From NCBI RefSeq assembly GCF_028830055.1, contig NZ_CP101655.1:1866880-1930879 (forward strand): a DNA stretch of 64,000 bases, given 5' to 3'. Position 1 is the stretch's first letter; each line of letters opens with the position of its first letter. The stretch comes from Pseudomonas serboccidentalis (lineage in GTDB: Bacteria; Pseudomonadota; Gammaproteobacteria; Pseudomonadales; Pseudomonadaceae). This document shows, piece by piece, positions 62,766 to 64,000 of the stretch. Both the position numbers and the translations under genes were made by a program. The notes beneath the pieces are model-generated. The model had not been told where the DNA came from. It worked only from the letters and a program-made list of their open reading frames with translations, and ran no database searches.

Positions 62766-63920
62766 TCAGTGGGCGCCGGCCGCTTTGTTGAGGTCGCTTT
62801 CGGTCCACTCGGTGTACACGCAGGCATCCGCCGTGGCCCAGCGCACCCGCACCGAATCCCCAGCCTTGAGCGGCATGCCCGCCGCCGACAACGCCTTCAC
62901 CTTCATCGAAGTCCCGCCCGACGTGACCACGCTGCAGGTCTGGCTCTCGCCCAGAAACAACACCTCGACGACCTTCGCCGACACCTCATTCCAACCCGCC
63001 ACCAACGGCTCATCGCTGGCCTGCTGCACGCTCAGCGCCAGGGCTTTCTCCGGCCGCACCATCAGCAGCACATCCTGATCGGTGTGCAATCCGGCGGTCA
63101 GTCGTATCGACAGCGACTGCCCCTCAAAACTCGCCGCCGCATTCCCGTGCGCCTTGAGCTTGAGGAAGTTCGAGTTGCCGAGGAACGAGGCGACAAACGC
63201 ATTCGGCGGGTTCTGGTACAGGTCATACCCGCTGCCCAGGCCGACAATCTTGCCGTGACTGAAAATCGCGATGCGCTGTGACAGGCGCATGGCTTCTTCC
63301 TGATCGTGGGTCACGTAGACGATGGTGATGCCCAGACGCCGATGCAGCTGGCGCAGTTCATCCTGCAGATCCTCACGCAGTTTCTTGTCCAGTGCACCGA
63401 GCGGTTCGTCCATCAACAGAATGCGCGGTTCATAGACCAGCGCCCGGGCGATGGCGACCCGTTGCTGCTGACCGCCGGACAGTTGCGAAGGGCGGCGATG
63501 AGCGAATTGCTCAAGCTGCACCAGTTTCAACATCGCATCGACACGCTTGTCACGTTCGGCGGCAGCGAGTTTGCGGATCGCCAGCGGGAAGGCGATGTTG
63601 TCGCGCACCGACAGGTGCGGGAACAGCGAGTAACGCTGGAACACCATGCCGATGTCGCGCTTGTGCGGTGGCACGTTGACCAGCGACTGGCCGTTGACGA
63701 GGATCTCGCCGCTGCTCGGCGTTTCGAACCCGGCGAGCATCGACAGCGTGGTGCTTTTGCCTGAGCCGCTGGAGCCGAGAAAGGTCAGGAACTCGCCGTC
63801 CTTGATATCCAGCGAGATGTTGTCGACGGCGGCAAAGTCGCCGTAGTGCTTGTTCAGGTTGCGCAGGCTGACCAGGGGTTTGTCGGTCTGCTGGGAGGCG
63901 TCTTTGATCACGGCACTCAT
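62766..63920 (-). CDS. polyamine-type ABC transporter ATP-binding protein (PotA-like)
   Basis: A 384-residue ATPase: Walker A GSSGSGKSTT (~49-58), Q-loop FQRYSLFPHLS, signature LSGGQQQRVAIARAL, Walker B ILLMDEP, H-loop VTHDQEEA, then a C-terminal TOBE domain (~300-370) as in PotA/spermidine and other MOI-type importers. CAGGAG precedes the ATG. The permease gene ends 17 bases upstream on the same strand; the rest of the operon is outside the window. Confidence 0.88.
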   Translation of the reverse strand: MSAVIKDASQQTDKPLVSLRNLNKHYGDFAAVDNISLDIKDGEFLTFLGSSGSGKSTTLSMLAGFETPSSGEILVNGQSLVNVPPHKRDIGMVFQRYSLFPHLSVRDNIAFPLAIRKLAAAERDKRVDAMLKLVQLEQFAHRRPSQLSGGQQQRVAIARALVYEPRILLMDEPLGALDKKLREDLQDELRQLHRRLGITIVYVTHDQEEAMRLSQRIAIFSHGKIVGLGSGYDLYQNPPNAFVASFLGNSNFLKLKAHGNAAASFEGQSLSIRLTAGLHTDQDVLLMVRPEKALALSVQQASDEPLVAGWNEVSAKVVEVLFLGESQTCSVVTSGGTSMKVKALSAAGMPLKAGDSVRVRWATADACVYTEWTESDLNKAAGAH

Positions 63921-63937
63921 GTCGTACTCCTGGGCGC

Positions 63938-64000
63938 TCAGGCGCTGATTTCGTTGCGCCGGCGCAGTGCGGCGGCGATCACCATGACCAATACCGACAG
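63938..64000 (-). CDS. ABC transporter permease, C-terminal end (partial)
   Basis: The last 20 codons (LSVLVMVIAAALRRRNEISA) of an inner-membrane permease, with a hydrophobic segment followed by a basic cytoplasmic tail, ended by TGA at 63938-63940. It runs off the window and precedes the PotA-like gene, so it is the permease of the same importer. Confidence 0.75.
   Translation of the reverse strand: MSVLVMVIAAALRRRNEISA

Noticed and set aside
1..64000. CRISPR arrays, tRNA, rRNA, prophage or intact insertion sequences
   Set aside because: No regularly spaced direct repeats, no RNA-gene signatures, no integrase or transposase frame were seen; the repeats present are REP/REPIN palindromes.

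Overview
The window looks like a chromosomal stretch of a Pseudomonas of the fluorescens group. This rests on the high GC content and GC-rich third codon positions, on several dispersed REP/REPIN palindrome families of the kind known from these genomes (cores such as TGTAGGAGCTGCCG and TGTAGGAGTGAGCC), and on the gene content: polyamine transport, cystathionine beta-synthase/gamma-lyase, metE, many one-component regulators, and RTX exoproteins. No rRNA, tRNA, CRISPR, integrase or intact insertion sequence was seen.

Region 1 (1-7.3 kb) is the most unusual part. A minus-strand cluster encodes one small and two larger proteins ending in the same GDL-type helical tail (DUF1843-like; the larger two with a DUF1842-like body), followed by a SPASM radical-SAM enzyme. 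It converges on the 3' part of a large secreted RTX protein carrying the end of an animal-type heme peroxidase domain. This resembles a peptide-maturation (RiPP-like) system whose chemistry I cannot name. A hairpin terminator/attenuator separates precursors from maturase, and the reading frame upstream of the smallest GDL protein is open and possibly frameshifted.

Region 2 (7.7-17.5 kb) holds small hypothetical and lipoprotein genes, a TonB-dependent receptor, a methyltransferase with a regulatory domain, an AraC/GyrI regulator, and a diguanylate cyclase coupled to a hot-dog thioesterase. Region 3 (17.5-38.6 kb) is a string of regulator-enzyme pairs: MarR-GNAT/quinone reductase, TetR/O-methyltransferase, TetR/GST, MerR/SDR, HxlR/DoxX-SDR, AraC/cupin, LysR, HxlR/alpha-beta hydrolase. 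Several have clear palindromic operators between the partners. It also contains a deletion scar (35.8-36.4 kb) with remains of a thiamine-pyrophosphate enzyme and a helix-hairpin-helix protein.

Region 4 (38.7-51.4 kb) has three tandem lipoproteins, a probable two-component flavin monooxygenase (LLM oxygenase plus flavin reductase), an NCS1 permease sharing operator-like half-sites with the reductase, a polyamine-type binding protein, TerC, an amidase with a neighbouring AraC regulator, and a bile-acid-symporter-like transporter. Region 5 (51.4-64 kb) has a response regulator divergent from a hybrid sensor kinase, two small lipoproteins, the reverse transsulfuration pair (CGL, CBS) divergent from metE so that both homocysteine fates lie together, a short Ppx/GppA phosphatase, a ParD-like protein translationally coupled to a methionine aminopeptidase, and the start of a polyamine-type ABC transporter operon that leaves the window.
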